A stretch of 64,000 nt of DNA, taken from contig NZ_JAERJR010000002.1 in NCBI RefSeq assembly GCF_018257515.1, forward strand, positions 62,001 through 126,000, read 5' to 3'. Both the position numbers and the translations under genes were made by a program. The number at the start of each line of letters is the position of its first letter. Position 1 is the first letter of the stretch. This DNA comes from Tatumella sp. JGM118 (GTDB lineage: Bacteria; Pseudomonadota; Gammaproteobacteria; Enterobacterales; Enterobacteriaceae). The notes below the pieces were generated by a model. It was not told where the DNA came from and ran no database searches. It worked only from the letters and a program-made list of their open reading frames with translations. Below are positions 18,835-30,007 of the stretch, in pieces.

Positions 18835-19107
18835 TCACTTCATATAGGAGTCGAGTACTTTCAGTACAATATCCATGTCTTTTTCCCGTTGAGTTTCTTC
18901 GCTTTCATGAACGATATGCTCATTGATATGTCCTTTAATCACTTCCCGTAATAAACCGTTCACTGCACCGCGTATTGCGGCAATCTGTTGCAATATAGCG
19001 GTGCATTCATGGGGTTCATCCAGCATTTTCTTCAGGGCAACCACCTGGCCTTCGATCTTGTTTGTCCGGGCTTTCAGCTTTTTTTTATCACGAATAGTAT
19101 GCGACAC
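18835..19107 (-). CDS. rcnR: Nickel/cobalt-responsive repressor RcnR
   Basis: A 90-residue CsoR/RcnR-family repressor of the same length as E. coli RcnR. The protein begins [20 protein letters not shown] and contains [20 protein letters not shown] with the conserved His and Cys metal ligands, and HINEHIVHE. Ni(II) or Co(II) binding releases it from the rcnA promoter. The start is the GTG at 19107, giving the family N-terminus whose amino group and His3 are metal ligands; the upstream ATG would add fourteen unrelated residues. It is divergent from rcnA with two perfect RcnR sites between. Confidence 0.95.
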   Translation of the reverse strand: MSHTIRDKKKLKARTNKIEGQVVALKKMLDEPHECTAILQQIAAIRGAVNGLLREVIKGHINEHIVHESEETQREKDMDIVLKVLDSYMK

Positions 19108-19156
19108 GACAGGGCTCCACGTTCCAGAAAACTGCGCAGATTTTACCACCCGGTTC

Positions 19157-19171
19157 TACTGGGGGGTAGTA
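19157..19171. promoter_or_regulatory. RcnR operator 1
   Basis: TACTGGGGGGTAGTA is an exact TACT-G6-N-AGTA RcnR recognition site in the rcnR-rcnA intergenic region. Confidence 0.92.
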
Positions 19172-19176
19172 TATTG

Positions 19177-19191
19177 TACTGGGGGGGAGTA
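19177..19191. promoter_or_regulatory. RcnR operator 2
   Basis: TACTGGGGGGGAGTA is a second exact TACT-G6-N-AGTA site, 20 bp (about two helical turns) from the first, so two tetramers or one wrapped complex can bind the same DNA face. Confidence 0.92.
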
Positions 19192-19227
19192 GAATTGGCG
19201 CAACGTTAAACCTTAGGAATGATTTCT

Positions 19228-20352
19228 GTGACTGAATTTACGACGCTTCTTCAGCAAGGTAATGCCTGGTTTTTTATTCCCGGCGCTATTTTGCTGGGCA
19301 TACTGCATGGGCTGGAACCGGGACACTCAAAAACAATGATGGCAGCGTTTATCATTGCGATTAAAGGGACAGTACGCCAGGCGGTAATGCTTGGCCTGGC
19401 CGCAACCTTGTCACATACGGTTATCGTCTGGCTCATCGCTTTCGGAGGGATGTTTATCAGCAAAAAGTTTACGGCTGAATCGGCTGAACCCTGGCTGCAA
19501 CTGGTTTCTGCGGTCATTATCCTCGCAACGGCTGGCTGGATAGTCTGGCAGACCTGGCGGGGAGAAAAGCTGTGGCTGAAAGCGATGCACGGCAACCCAC
19601 CGCATCACCATCACCATCATGATGAAACCCGGCGGATCGATACCGGCCATGGGGTCATTGAACTGTCAATTTCAGAGGAAGGAGCACGTCCTCACTGGCG
19701 ACTGCGGACGCTCAGTGGCCAGAAATGGCATGCCGGTGAAGTTTCATTAACCACGATGCGTGAAAACCATGCTTTCTCTCAGATCTTCGAATTTACCGAT
19801 GGCGGCGATTATCTGGAGTCCATGACCCCGGTCCCGGAACCTCACACTTTTGACGTTCGTCTGTCACTGATGCATCGTTCCCATGTTCATGATTTCAATG
19901 TGAAATTCAGCGAGGACGGCCACAGCCATGACCTTTCCGGTGGTGAGGGTTCCGGCGCAGACCTGGCTGAATACCAGGATGCTCACGCCCTGGCACATGC
20001 GAAGGATATTGAGCATCGCTTTACCGGTAAAGAAGTGACGAACGGACAGATCCTGCTGTTCGGGCTGACAGGTGGCCTGATACCTTGCCCGGCAGCGATC
20101 ACCGTGTTGTTAATTTGCCTTCAGCTGAAGGCCATGATGTTGGGAGCTACGCTGGTGTTATGTTTCAGTCTCGGACTGGCGTTAACTCTGGTGACGGTCG
20201 GTGTCGGTGCGGCGCTCAGTGTCCGGCAGGTAGCTAAACGCTGGGGCGGGTTCGATGCCCTTGCCCGACGAGCGCCTTATCTTTCCGGAGGCCTGATGGC
20301 TGTGGTGGGGCTCTATATGGGAATTCATGGCTGGATTGGGCTGGTTCACTGA
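19228..20352 (+). CDS. rcnA: Nickel/cobalt efflux protein RcnA (long-loop form)
   Basis: A 374-residue inner-membrane exporter. The N-terminal helices (FFIPGAILLGILHGLEPGHS; TMMAAFIIAIKGT) and C-terminal helices (LLFGLTGGLIPCPAAITVLL) match E. coli RcnA closely. E. coli RcnA has 274 residues; the extra length lies in the cytoplasmic loop after the hexahistidine run (residues about 125-250). The loop reads as a folded beta-rich insert (HWRLRTLSGQKWHAGEVSL; SHVHDFNVKFSEDGHSHDLS) rich in His, Asp and Glu. The start is the GTG at 19228, with AGGA upstream; an ATG at 19219 is possible. It is controlled by RcnR through the two sites before it. Confidence 0.93.
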   Translation: MTEFTTLLQQGNAWFFIPGAILLGILHGLEPGHSKTMMAAFIIAIKGTVRQAVMLGLAATLSHTVIVWLIAFGGMFISKKFTAESAEPWLQLVSAVIILATAGWIVWQTWRGEKLWLKAMHGNPPHHHHHHDETRRIDTGHGVIELSISEEGARPHWRLRTLSGQKWHAGEVSLTTMRENHAFSQIFEFTDGGDYLESMTPVPEPHTFDVRLSLMHRSHVHDFNVKFSEDGHSHDLSGGEGSGADLAEYQDAHALAHAKDIEHRFTGKEVTNGQILLFGLTGGLIPCPAAITVLLICLQLKAMMLGATLVLCFSLGLALTLVTVGVGAALSVRQVAKRWGGFDALARRAPYLSGGLMAVVGLYMGIHGWIGLVH

Positions 20353-20766
20353 CCGGGAGATCAGATACTCCGGACTTTTTCCCGGGGTCTGCCAGGGACC
20401 TCTATGATTACTGAGCGTCGGCTGACACGGGCATCCGCCGGGCGGCATCACTCCGGCGATGATGCTTACCTCCGGGATGCAGAGACGGCAGCGATCCGGG
20501 GATTTTTATCACGGGAATGGTCCGCCACCGCCTGAACGCCAGCCGGTATCCCTCCGCCAGGTGGCTGAGGGACATCAGCAGAAGACCACTCAGCCTGTTC
20601 TTCGTTGGCTTCCGGCAATATCGTTACAGGGGCAGTGTGCCTGAGGCAGACGGTGATACGGGGAGAGCTCTTCCCACCCGTTGGCCCGCAGAGCAGAAAA
20701 CCGCACCGGGAGATATAAGGTTAATACCTGTACTTGCGACAATCATCCGGCCGTAAGCCGTCTGGC
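20353..20766. other. Intergenic, no gene seen
   Basis: This region lies between rcnA and the ABC operon, which converge. No credible coding frame or repeat was recognised. Confidence 0.4.
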
Positions 20767-20805
20767 TCTGTATAAAAAAATACCCCCGGCCGGGCCGGGG
20801 GTCAC
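20767..20805 (-). terminator. Terminator of the amino-acid ABC operon
   Basis: Read on the minus strand, ACCCCCGGCCC and GGCCGGGGGT form a GC-rich stem followed by ATTTTTTTA. It lies about 20-55 bases past the binding-protein stop codon. Confidence 0.88.
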
Positions 20806-20823
20806 TGACGAAGCGATTGGCGA

Positions 20824-21594
20824 TTAGTGAGAAACGTCTTCGCCGAAGTATTTTTCAGAGATCTTCTGGTAAGTCCCGTCTTTTTTCATATCGGTCAGAG
20901 CATCGTTGATGGCACCCTGCAGAGACGATTCGCCTTTTCTCATCAGAACACCGGATGCACTGGCATTGTCTTCTGAAGCAACGATCTTAACCGGCGCATC
21001 AGGACGGTGTTTTTTGAAGTCCAGGAATGACAGCTTATCATTCAGAGTGGCATCTGCACGGCCCTGAACCACCAGATCGATAGACTGGTTAAACCCATCG
21101 GTACTGACCAGGTTAGCCCCTGCATTACGGGCCAGCTGCGCATAGTTACTGGTCAGCGACTGGGCAGCATTTTTCCCTTTCAGGTCGGCGAAACTGTGAA
21201 TGCTGTCGTTGCTGTTTTTCACAATTACCACGGCTTTGGAGGCAATATAAGGCTGTGAGAAATCATATTTTTTCTCACGGGCCGGGGTGATCCCCACTTC
21301 ATTAATGACCACGTCATAACGTTTTGCATCCAGACCGGCGATCAGGCCGTCCCATTTGCTTTCCACAAAGACCGGTTTAACATGCAGTTTTTGTGCAATC
21401 GCACGGCCGATCTCCACGTCAAATCCGGTCAGGTCACCGGAGATCGTATGGAAAGTGAAAGGCGCGTAGGTCCCTTCGGTACCGATGGTCAGCTCACCGG
21501 CTGAGCGGACTTTTGCCAGAGAATCATCTGCCAGCGCTGAGTGAGCAACACCCAGAGATAACAGGGCTGAGAGTAACAGTGTTGTTTTTTTCAT
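20824..21594 (-). CDS. Amino-acid (cystine-type) ABC transporter substrate-binding protein
   Basis: A 256-residue periplasmic protein with a signal peptide (cleavage after HSALA, residue 22). It has family 3 signatures: GELTIGTEGTYAPFTF near 32, LTGFDVEIGRAIAQKL near 56 and WDGLIAGLDAKRYDVVINEV near 80. It belongs with polar amino-acid binding proteins, and resembles TcyJ/FliY-type cystine binders; the exact ligand cannot be set from sequence alone. It is last in a three-gene operon after permease and ATPase, 19 bases downstream of the latter. Confidence 0.88.
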   Translation of the reverse strand: MKKTTLLLSALLSLGVAHSALADDSLAKVRSAGELTIGTEGTYAPFTFHTISGDLTGFDVEIGRAIAQKLHVKPVFVESKWDGLIAGLDAKRYDVVINEVGITPAREKKYDFSQPYIASKAVVIVKNSNDSIHSFADLKGKNAAQSLTSNYAQLARNAGANLVSTDGFNQSIDLVVQGRADATLNDKLSFLDFKKHRPDAPVKIVASEDNASASGVLMRKGESSLQGAINDALTDMKKDGTYQKISEKYFGEDVSH

Positions 21595-21613
21595 TAATTG
21601 CTCCTAAGTAATA

Positions 21614-22378
21614 TCAGTCCCGGCCAACGGCAGAGAGGCCGCCGGTCAGTGTGGCAATGTATTGGGCAGTCCTGGCTTTCTGCGGGTGCCTGAACAGTTG
21701 TGCGGAATCTCCGGTTTCAATGATTTCACCGGCTTCCAGAAAAATAGTGTGGCTCGCCACCGAGGCGGCCAGCCGCAGATCATGGGTTGCCATCAGCATG
21801 GTAGTCCCTTCTTCTGCCAGCTGTTTCAGCACGGCCACCACTTCTGCAGACAGCTCCGGGTCCAGTGCGGATGTCGGTTCATCACAAAGCAGCACTTTCG
21901 GGGAAGGGGCCAGGGCTCTGGCAATGGCCACCCGTTGCTGTTGCCCGCCGGAGAGTGTCGCCGGCATCACATCACGTTTATGCAGCAGGCCTACTTTTTC
22001 CAGCAAGGTTTCGGCGCGGGCGATAGCGTCGCCTTTACTCCATTTGTGCACGACCAGCAGACCTTCGGTGATGTTTTCCAGTACCGTCTTATGCGGAAAC
22101 AGAGAGAAGTTCTGAAATACCATGCCGGTCTGGCGGCTGATGCGCTGGATGTCCCGGGTACGCAGCGCTTTTCCGTTAAAAGTCAGGGTTTCCTGATCGA
22201 GCGTGATACTCCCGGACTGCGGTGTTTCCAGAAGATTCAGGCAACGCAATAAAGTACTTTTCCCGCTGCCGGAAGGGCCGATCAGCGCGGTGACTGAGCC
22301 TTTAGGCAGTTGCAGCGAGATATCCTTCAGCACATGGTTGTCCTGAAAATATTTGTTAATCCCGTTTAATGAAATCAT
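21614..22378 (-). CDS. Amino-acid ABC transporter ATP-binding protein
   Basis: A 254-residue nucleotide-binding subunit with Walker A GPSGSGKST near residue 33, Q-loop MVFQNFSLFPHKTV, signature LSGGQQQRVAIARAL near 142 and Walker B VLLCDEPTSALDPEL near 162, followed by the H-loop MATHDL. It powers import by the adjoining permease and binding protein. It resembles TcyN/GlnQ-type ATPases. It is in the middle of the operon, 4 bases after the permease stop. Confidence 0.93.
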   Translation of the reverse strand: MISLNGINKYFQDNHVLKDISLQLPKGSVTALIGPSGSGKSTLLRCLNLLETPQSGSITLDQETLTFNGKALRTRDIQRISRQTGMVFQNFSLFPHKTVLENITEGLLVVHKWSKGDAIARAETLLEKVGLLHKRDVMPATLSGGQQQRVAIARALAPSPKVLLCDEPTSALDPELSAEVVAVLKQLAEEGTTMLMATHDLRLAASVASHTIFLEAGEIIETGDSAQLFRHPQKARTAQYIATLTGGLSAVGRD

Positions 22379-22382
22379 CGGC

Positions 22383-23054
22383 TTACGACTCCGCTTTCTC
22401 TTCGCGGGAGAAATGAATCTCCAGTTTGTTCTGCAACGCAGAAAGAATTGTGCTGAAGAACAGATAAATCAGTGCCGCCTCGGTATAGAGGATCAGCGGC
22501 TGATACGTCACGGCGGCTATACGTTGTGCGGCCAGGAACATTTCCGGTACCGTGATCACCGACGCCAGTGAGGTATCTTTCACTAAGGAGATAAAGGTGT
22601 TTGATAACGGCGGAACCGCAATTCTCGCCGCCTGTGGCAGAATGATGCGGCTGAGTGCCTGTCGCCAGCTCATTCCGATGGAATGTGCGGCTTCCCACTG
22701 GCTGACCGGTACCGATTTAATGGTGGCACGAATAATTTCAGACGAGTAGGCGCCGATGTTTAAGGTAAAGCCAATCACCGCCGCAGGGAAGGCAGAAATA
22801 GTGATCCCTGCACTCGGCAGCGCATAGAAAATCAGGAATAACTGGACCAGCAGGGGAGTACCCCGTAACAGCCAGACGTAGAAACGGGCGAAGATCTTTA
22901 ACGGTTTAGGTCCGTACAGACGGATCAGCGCGACAATAAAGCCCAGAGAAAGTCCCAGAACAAATGACAATAACGTCAAAGGGATTGTGAAAGTCAATCC
23001 GGCGTGCAACATCGGCCAGAATGATTCAGCGGCAAGAGATAACCATGCTGGCAC
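22383..23054 (-). CDS. Amino-acid ABC transporter permease
   Basis: A 223-residue inner-membrane subunit with five hydrophobic segments. The HisMQ-type EAA loop reads EAAHSIGMSWRQALSRIILP near residue 135. The family assembles as a homodimer with the ATPase. It is the first gene of the operon. The start is the GTG at 23054, preceded by GGAAGG. The order permease-ATPase-binding protein differs from the binding-protein-first order of many such operons. Confidence 0.9.
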   Translation of the reverse strand: MPAWLSLAAESFWPMLHAGLTFTIPLTLLSFVLGLSLGFIVALIRLYGPKPLKIFARFYVWLLRGTPLLVQLFLIFYALPSAGITISAFPAAVIGFTLNIGAYSSEIIRATIKSVPVSQWEAAHSIGMSWRQALSRIILPQAARIAVPPLSNTFISLVKDTSLASVITVPEMFLAAQRIAAVTYQPLILYTEAALIYLFFSTILSALQNKLEIHFSREEKAES

Positions 23055-23323
23055 AGTACACCTTCCAAAGAAAAAGAGAAAAAAAACAGGCCAGCCCGCA
23101 AGGCTGACCGCTTTGACTATTTTAGGCAGTAATCGGCGGCAGGGAAATAATAATTGAGTATATCTTTAGAGAGATATTTAACCGTAATGGCTTTTTGACC
23201 CCTTGGTGGCAGTGGCTGGCGGAATTCTGAGCGAAAATTCATGCTTAAGGGGGGATACTGACAAGCCGGGTGAAGCTGAAAGTAAAGGCGGACTCAGTTT
23301 TCCGCGTAAGTGAGGTCAGACAA

Positions 23324-23707
23324 ATGATGACGTTTAAACGGGTGTACGACCCGGCAACCGGACAGGATGGCTGGCGGGTGCTGGCTGATCGCCTATGGCC
23401 CCGTGGGATCAGCAAATCTTCGCTGCAAATGGATGAGTGGTGCCCTGAGATCACCCCCTCCGCAGAACTGCGCAAGGCCTATCATCATCAGCAGATTGAC
23501 TTTCAGACCTTTGGTAAACGCTACCTGGCAGAACTGACGCATGCAGAGGCTGAGGTTTGCCTGCGACGACTGGCACGGAAAGCCAGCAGCGGCCATCTGA
23601 CGCTGCTGAGTGCGGTGAAATCACCGCAGACCAGTCATATTTCCTGGCTGGTTCATGCGCTGGAGCAACATATTCGCCTGCTGAACGATGGCCTGACAGA
23701 GCCATAG
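23324..23707 (+). CDS. DUF488 family protein (YeaO-like)
   Basis: A 127-residue soluble protein with FKRVYDPATGQDGWRVLADR, LWPRGISKSSLQMDEW and ITPSAELRKAYHH, which match E. coli YeaO (DUF488). No biochemical role is established. Two adjacent ATGs (23324, 23327) follow GAGGT; the first is used here. It is longer at the C-terminus (SHISWLVHALEQHIRLLNDG) than YeaO. Confidence 0.8.
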   Translation: MMTFKRVYDPATGQDGWRVLADRLWPRGISKSSLQMDEWCPEITPSAELRKAYHHQQIDFQTFGKRYLAELTHAEAEVCLRRLARKASSGHLTLLSAVKSPQTSHISWLVHALEQHIRLLNDGLTEP

Positions 23708-26353
<2,646 letters not shown>

Positions 26354-26606
26354 TCCTCATTCCGCTAAATAGGTCATCACCGGGTCTGACCGGCTCTGCT
26401 TCTGCTGAGTAGTCAGACCCGAAACGGCCGGCCTGGCCGTGTTCAGCAGCACTCTGCTGCTGTTTCCTGCCTGCGATCTCATCTCTGTGCCGGTTCACCG
26501 GCAGTTCAGCCTTTGTCATGTTTATTCACAGAAAAAAAAGCATATCTCCGGCCGGCAAGGTACAATACTAAACTGATCCGTTCGGTTATTAATTGCAGGG
26601 AGCCAG

Positions 26607-27224
26607 ATGAGAACATTAACAGAAGAACGCAGAGATGCCATTATCGAGGCCGGGCTGGCACTGTTCCAGGAAATGGGCTACGAACGTACTTCCATGAACG
26701 AAGTGGCGAAACGGGTCGGTGGTTCGAAGGCCACGCTGTATAACTACTTCTCATCCAAAGAAGAACTGTTTGAGACCGTCGTTCGCCGTTACAGCACACT
26801 GTTTCTGACGGAAGCGGCCGCAGAACTTCGGGACAGCGGGCCTGTGCCATTGTCGCTGGAAGAGAAACTGACGCGCTTTGGTGAAAAGATGTTGTCGGTG
26901 CTGACCAGCGAAAACCAGGCAATGCAGATTTACCGTTGTGTTATTTCTGAAGCAGGGCGTTCGGATATCGGCCGGCTTTTCTTCGAATCCGGGCCGAAAG
27001 AGAGTATGGAAAAACTGGGTGAGCTGTTTGCCGGGGCGATGAATAACGGTGAGCTGGCTCCGGCCAATCCGATGCTGCGGGCCTCTCAGTTCACATCGCT
27101 GATTAAGGCCGAAACCGAAGTCATGATGTTCAGCCGTGAATTGCCCCGCTGCACTGACGAGCAGATCCGGCAGATGGTAAAAAACGGCGTCAGCCTGTTT
27201 ATGAAAGGTGCAGCCGCACACTGA
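26607..27224 (+). CDS. TetR-family transcriptional regulator
   Basis: A 205-residue regulator. The N-terminal HTH reads AIIEAGLALFQEMGYERTSM and EVAKRVGGSKATLYNYFSSK, and the C-terminal domain is of the AefR-like type (FTSLIKAETEVMMFSRELPR). AGGGAG precedes the ATG. No efflux gene adjoins it in the usual divergent position; katG lies upstream in the same direction with 250 bases between. The effector is unknown. Confidence 0.87.
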   Translation: MRTLTEERRDAIIEAGLALFQEMGYERTSMNEVAKRVGGSKATLYNYFSSKEELFETVVRRYSTLFLTEAAAELRDSGPVPLSLEEKLTRFGEKMLSVLTSENQAMQIYRCVISEAGRSDIGRLFFESGPKESMEKLGELFAGAMNNGELAPANPMLRASQFTSLIKAETEVMMFSRELPRCTDEQIRQMVKNGVSLFMKGAAAH

Positions 27225-27237
27225 TGCCGGTTACTGC

Positions 27238-27272
27238 GATCCTCATTGCGCTACCCGCAGGCAGTGAGGATC
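27238..27272. terminator. Hairpin after the TetR gene
   Basis: GATCCTCATTGC and GCAGTGAGGATC pair at 11 of 12 positions around an 11-nt loop, starting 14 bases after the stop codon. It has no T-tract. Confidence 0.45.
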
Positions 27273-27300
27273 GCCATCCATTGCCGCGACGAACCTAACA

Positions 27301-27599
27301 GTAAAAGATACATTTACCTGCGCTGTACGGCGATCTATAAGCCTTTGTCTGCCATCGGACGGAAGCTGTTCGCGTTAGCGCGGGTATTCCCCGTCACCGG
27401 GCATTGAGGGTAGCCAGGCCTGCAGCGACGGAACGGCAGGGTAAAAGATACATCTACCCGCGCTGTACGGCGACCTGTAAGCCTTTGTCTGGCATTGGCC
27501 GGAACCTGTTCGCGTTAGCGCAGGTATTCCCCGTCACCGGGCATTGAGGGTAGCCAGGCCTGCAGCGACGGAACGGCAGGGTAAAAGATAAATTTATCC
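27301..27599. repeat. 140-bp tandem repeat, about 2.1 copies
   Basis: A unit beginning GTAAAAGATACATTTACC starts at 27301, 27441 and 27581, exactly 140 bp apart. Copies 1 and 2 are nearly identical across the whole unit (CTGTTCGCGTTAGCGC, CCCCGTCACCGGGCATTGAG) and the third copy stops after about 20 bases. It is non-coding and lies between the TetR gene and the pqiC end. GTAAAAGAT (27581) can pair with ATCTTTTAC (27606-27614). Confidence 0.9.
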
Positions 27600-27713
27600 G
27601 TGCACATCTTTTACCGCCAGGTCAGTCACGGCATCGGCCGGAGGCCGTCCGCTGTCCAGTGGTACAGGTAAGCCGGTCGCACCGGGAACCGTACTTTAGC
27701 GCGATTAAGCGTA

Positions 27714-28361
27714 CTACCGTTCCGGTAAGGCGGGATACTCTCCGGTGGCTTCAGGGAAAGCACCACCGGGGCTGCCGCCAGGGCAGTGCCTCACGGGAGC
27801 AGGGGTATTCGCGGTATCGGCTATCTGGCGGGCCAGTTGCGATATCAGTTGCTGCCATGCCGGGAACAGAGGTTCAATTCCGCCCTGTACAGGCAGGGTT
27901 AACGAGCTATGGCAGCTCAGACGTTCACGATCAGCCCCTTCGCGGGTCAGAAGTTGCCAGTCGGCTTCCAGAGAGACATTCTGTCCCGGTCTTGCATCAA
28001 ACCGCCTCACCTGCAGCCATAATCGTTGGGCTGGTAACGCCGCCTTTGCCGGGTTCACGGAGACCGGCGCCTGTAACCGGGTTTCCAGTGCCTCCCGGAT
28101 TTCATCACTTAACGGGCTGAGCCACTGATCGTCGTTCAGGATATAGACGCGGTCTGTGCCTTCACGGACGATGATCTGCGACCGGTCCAGCGATACCGGA
28201 ACCCCGACCGGCAGAATTTCCAGCGAGGCCAGTAACGACGGTACCGCCGGATGATCGGCCGCCCCCGGGCCGGTAAGCGTATGGTATCGGATGGCCGGTG
28301 AAGCGCAGCCGCAAAGCAGACAAAAAATTATCAGCCCCGCAATATGCCGGATATAACTCAT
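27714..28361 (-). CDS. pqiC: PqiC-type outer-membrane lipoprotein
   Basis: A 215-residue lipoprotein. The signal peptide ends in the lipobox LLCGC (Cys18), followed by an ABC-type auxiliary fold (IRYHTLTGPGAA; LEILPVGVPVSLDRSQIIVR; ALETRLQAPVSVNPAKAALP) as in PqiC/YmbA. PqiC forms a ring at the outer membrane that docks with the PqiB tunnel. Its start overlaps the pqiB stop by ATGA. The C-terminus has about 25 residues of Pro/Gly-rich extension (CPGGSPGGAFPEATGEY) compared with the expected length. Confidence 0.85.
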   Translation of the reverse strand: MSYIRHIAGLIIFCLLCGCASPAIRYHTLTGPGAADHPAVPSLLASLEILPVGVPVSLDRSQIIVREGTDRVYILNDDQWLSPLSDEIREALETRLQAPVSVNPAKAALPAQRLWLQVRRFDARPGQNVSLEADWQLLTREGADRERLSCHSSLTLPVQGGIEPLFPAWQQLISQLARQIADTANTPAPVRHCPGGSPGGAFPEATGEYPALPER

Positions 28362-30007
28362 GGATAATTCTCCTTTCTGCCATGTGATGTCGCGGACGGA
28401 ATTTCAGGGGGGATCTCTTCCTGACGTCCTTTCAGTAGCGCCGCTGGTGATCGGCTTAACTGGTCGGTAAACAGGCGTACAGCACGCAAGGTGCTATTGG
28501 CCTGCTGTAGTGTTTGCAGCAAACTGACCATCACCGGGGAGTCATCGGCGAGTAAATCCCCGACAGCTTTTGTCGTTTTCAGGGCCTGGCCCGTCAATGT
28601 ATTCACCGACGGTAATGTCTGTGAGTTAACCAGTGTTAAGGTCCGGTCCAGGCCTGCCAGTGTCCCGTCAAGATGTCTGCCGATGGAGACCAGCGGCATC
28701 TGATTAACCTTGGTCACAATGCCGGCAATCTGTTCCTGTATTTTATCCAGTCCGCCATTGATCGTCGGCAGTTCTATCGGCCTCGCCTGCAGGTTGAAAG
28801 GGACCCGGGGTGCATCGGCGATAAAATCCAGCGAAATATAAAGTTGTCCGGTCAGCAAATTACCCGGGACGGCCCGCGCACGTAAACCGTTCGCCACCAG
28901 TTCACGGGTAAAGAGCGCGGCATCGCTTTGTAAATCGTCTGAGGTGCGGCCCGGTAACCGGGATAAGACATGGCCCAGACGTGACGGATACACATCAATA
29001 TTCACCAGGGTCGGAAAACGGTAACCTGTCGGGTTATAGTCCAGTTCCAGCGAACTGACACGGCCAATTTGTACGCTGGAAAATTCTACCGGTGCACCGA
29101 CCGTCAGGCCGCGTAACGACTGATTAAAACGTAACCGGAAGCGGATCGCCGGGCCGTCCGGTGAGGCCATTGCCGCATCCTGATCCGCCGCCAGGACATA
29201 GTGAGTTGCTGGCGCAGTTTGCGCTCCTTCGGGGGCAGGCGGGGGATTTGCAAAGGCGATCCCTCCTGCCATAATCGCCGCGACGGTCTCTGTTTTCAGC
29301 CGGAAGCCGTTCGCGCCAACCGACAGGTCGAGTCCGCTGACATTCCAGAATCGGGTGTCCGGGGTCAGCAGATGATCATAAGGTGCATCCACGAAAGCGG
29401 TCAGCGTAATACCACTGCCATCTTCTTTCAGATGATAAGAGGCAATCCGGCCAACCTGAATGCGACGGAAGTACACCGGCGAGCCGATATCCAGCGATCC
29501 CAGGTCCTGAGCATCGATGAGTATCTGGCTGCCCGGGGTGTCATGGATCACCGCCGGGGGAGTTTCAAGACCGGTAAAACGGGTCGCTGGCTGCGGGTGG
29601 TAGCCTTTATCGGCTTCGATATAGGCCCCGGAAATCAGGGTATCTATCCCGCTGACTCCATTCATACCAATGCGCGGCCGCACCACCCAGAACCGGCTAT
29701 CGGTACGGAGAATATTTTCGGCATTTTTATCGATACGGACGCTGACCAGCACCGAGGCATCATCTTTGCTCAGGGTGATATTCTGTACCACGCCGATGGT
29801 GACATCCTTATATTTTACCGGGGTCTGACCGGCCGCCAGCCCGGCCGCACTGTGAAACGTAATTGTAATTTCCGGACCGGTATCCAGTTGCGTGCGGATA
29901 AGCGTAAACAGTCCCCAGACCAGCGCCAGCACCGGCAACAGCCAGACCAGGAGATGCCATCGGTTTTTCGGCAAAACATGCGGTACGGCAGGAGGCACGT
30001 ATTTCAT
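28358..30007 (-). CDS. pqiB: PqiB MCE-domain intermembrane transport protein
   Basis: A 549-residue periplasm-spanning protein. It has one N-terminal transmembrane helix (HLLVWLLPVLALVWGLFTLI), three MCE domains (ITFHSAAGLAAGQTPVKYKD near 53; QILIDAQDLGSLDIGSPVYF near 165; FRLRFNQSLRGLTVGAPVEF near 290) and a C-terminal coiled region. E. coli PqiB stacks into a syringe-shaped lipid tunnel. The start is the ATG at 30007, which overlaps the preceding stop by ATGA and has GGAG nine bases upstream; a GTG at 30022 is less likely. It is cotranscribed with two PqiA-like genes and pqiC. Confidence 0.93.
   Translation of the reverse strand: MKYVPPAVPHVLPKNRWHLLVWLLPVLALVWGLFTLIRTQLDTGPEITITFHSAAGLAAGQTPVKYKDVTIGVVQNITLSKDDASVLVSVRIDKNAENILRTDSRFWVVRPRIGMNGVSGIDTLISGAYIEADKGYHPQPATRFTGLETPPAVIHDTPGSQILIDAQDLGSLDIGSPVYFRRIQVGRIASYHLKEDGSGITLTAFVDAPYDHLLTPDTRFWNVSGLDLSVGANGFRLKTETVAAIMAGGIAFANPPPAPEGAQTAPATHYVLAADQDAAMASPDGPAIRFRLRFNQSLRGLTVGAPVEFSSVQIGRVSSLELDYNPTGYRFPTLVNIDVYPSRLGHVLSRLPGRTSDDLQSDAALFTRELVANGLRARAVPGNLLTGQLYISLDFIADAPRVPFNLQARPIELPTINGGLDKIQEQIAGIVTKVNQMPLVSIGRHLDGTLAGLDRTLTLVNSQTLPSVNTLTGQALKTTKAVGDLLADDSPVMVSLLQTLQQANSTLRAVRLFTDQLSRSPAALLKGRQEEIPPEIPSATSHGRKENYP

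Noticed and set aside
27301..27599. CRISPR array
   Set aside because: The 140-bp units are adjacent with no spacers, and no cas genes are present. The same applies to the 96-bp and 8-bp arrays.
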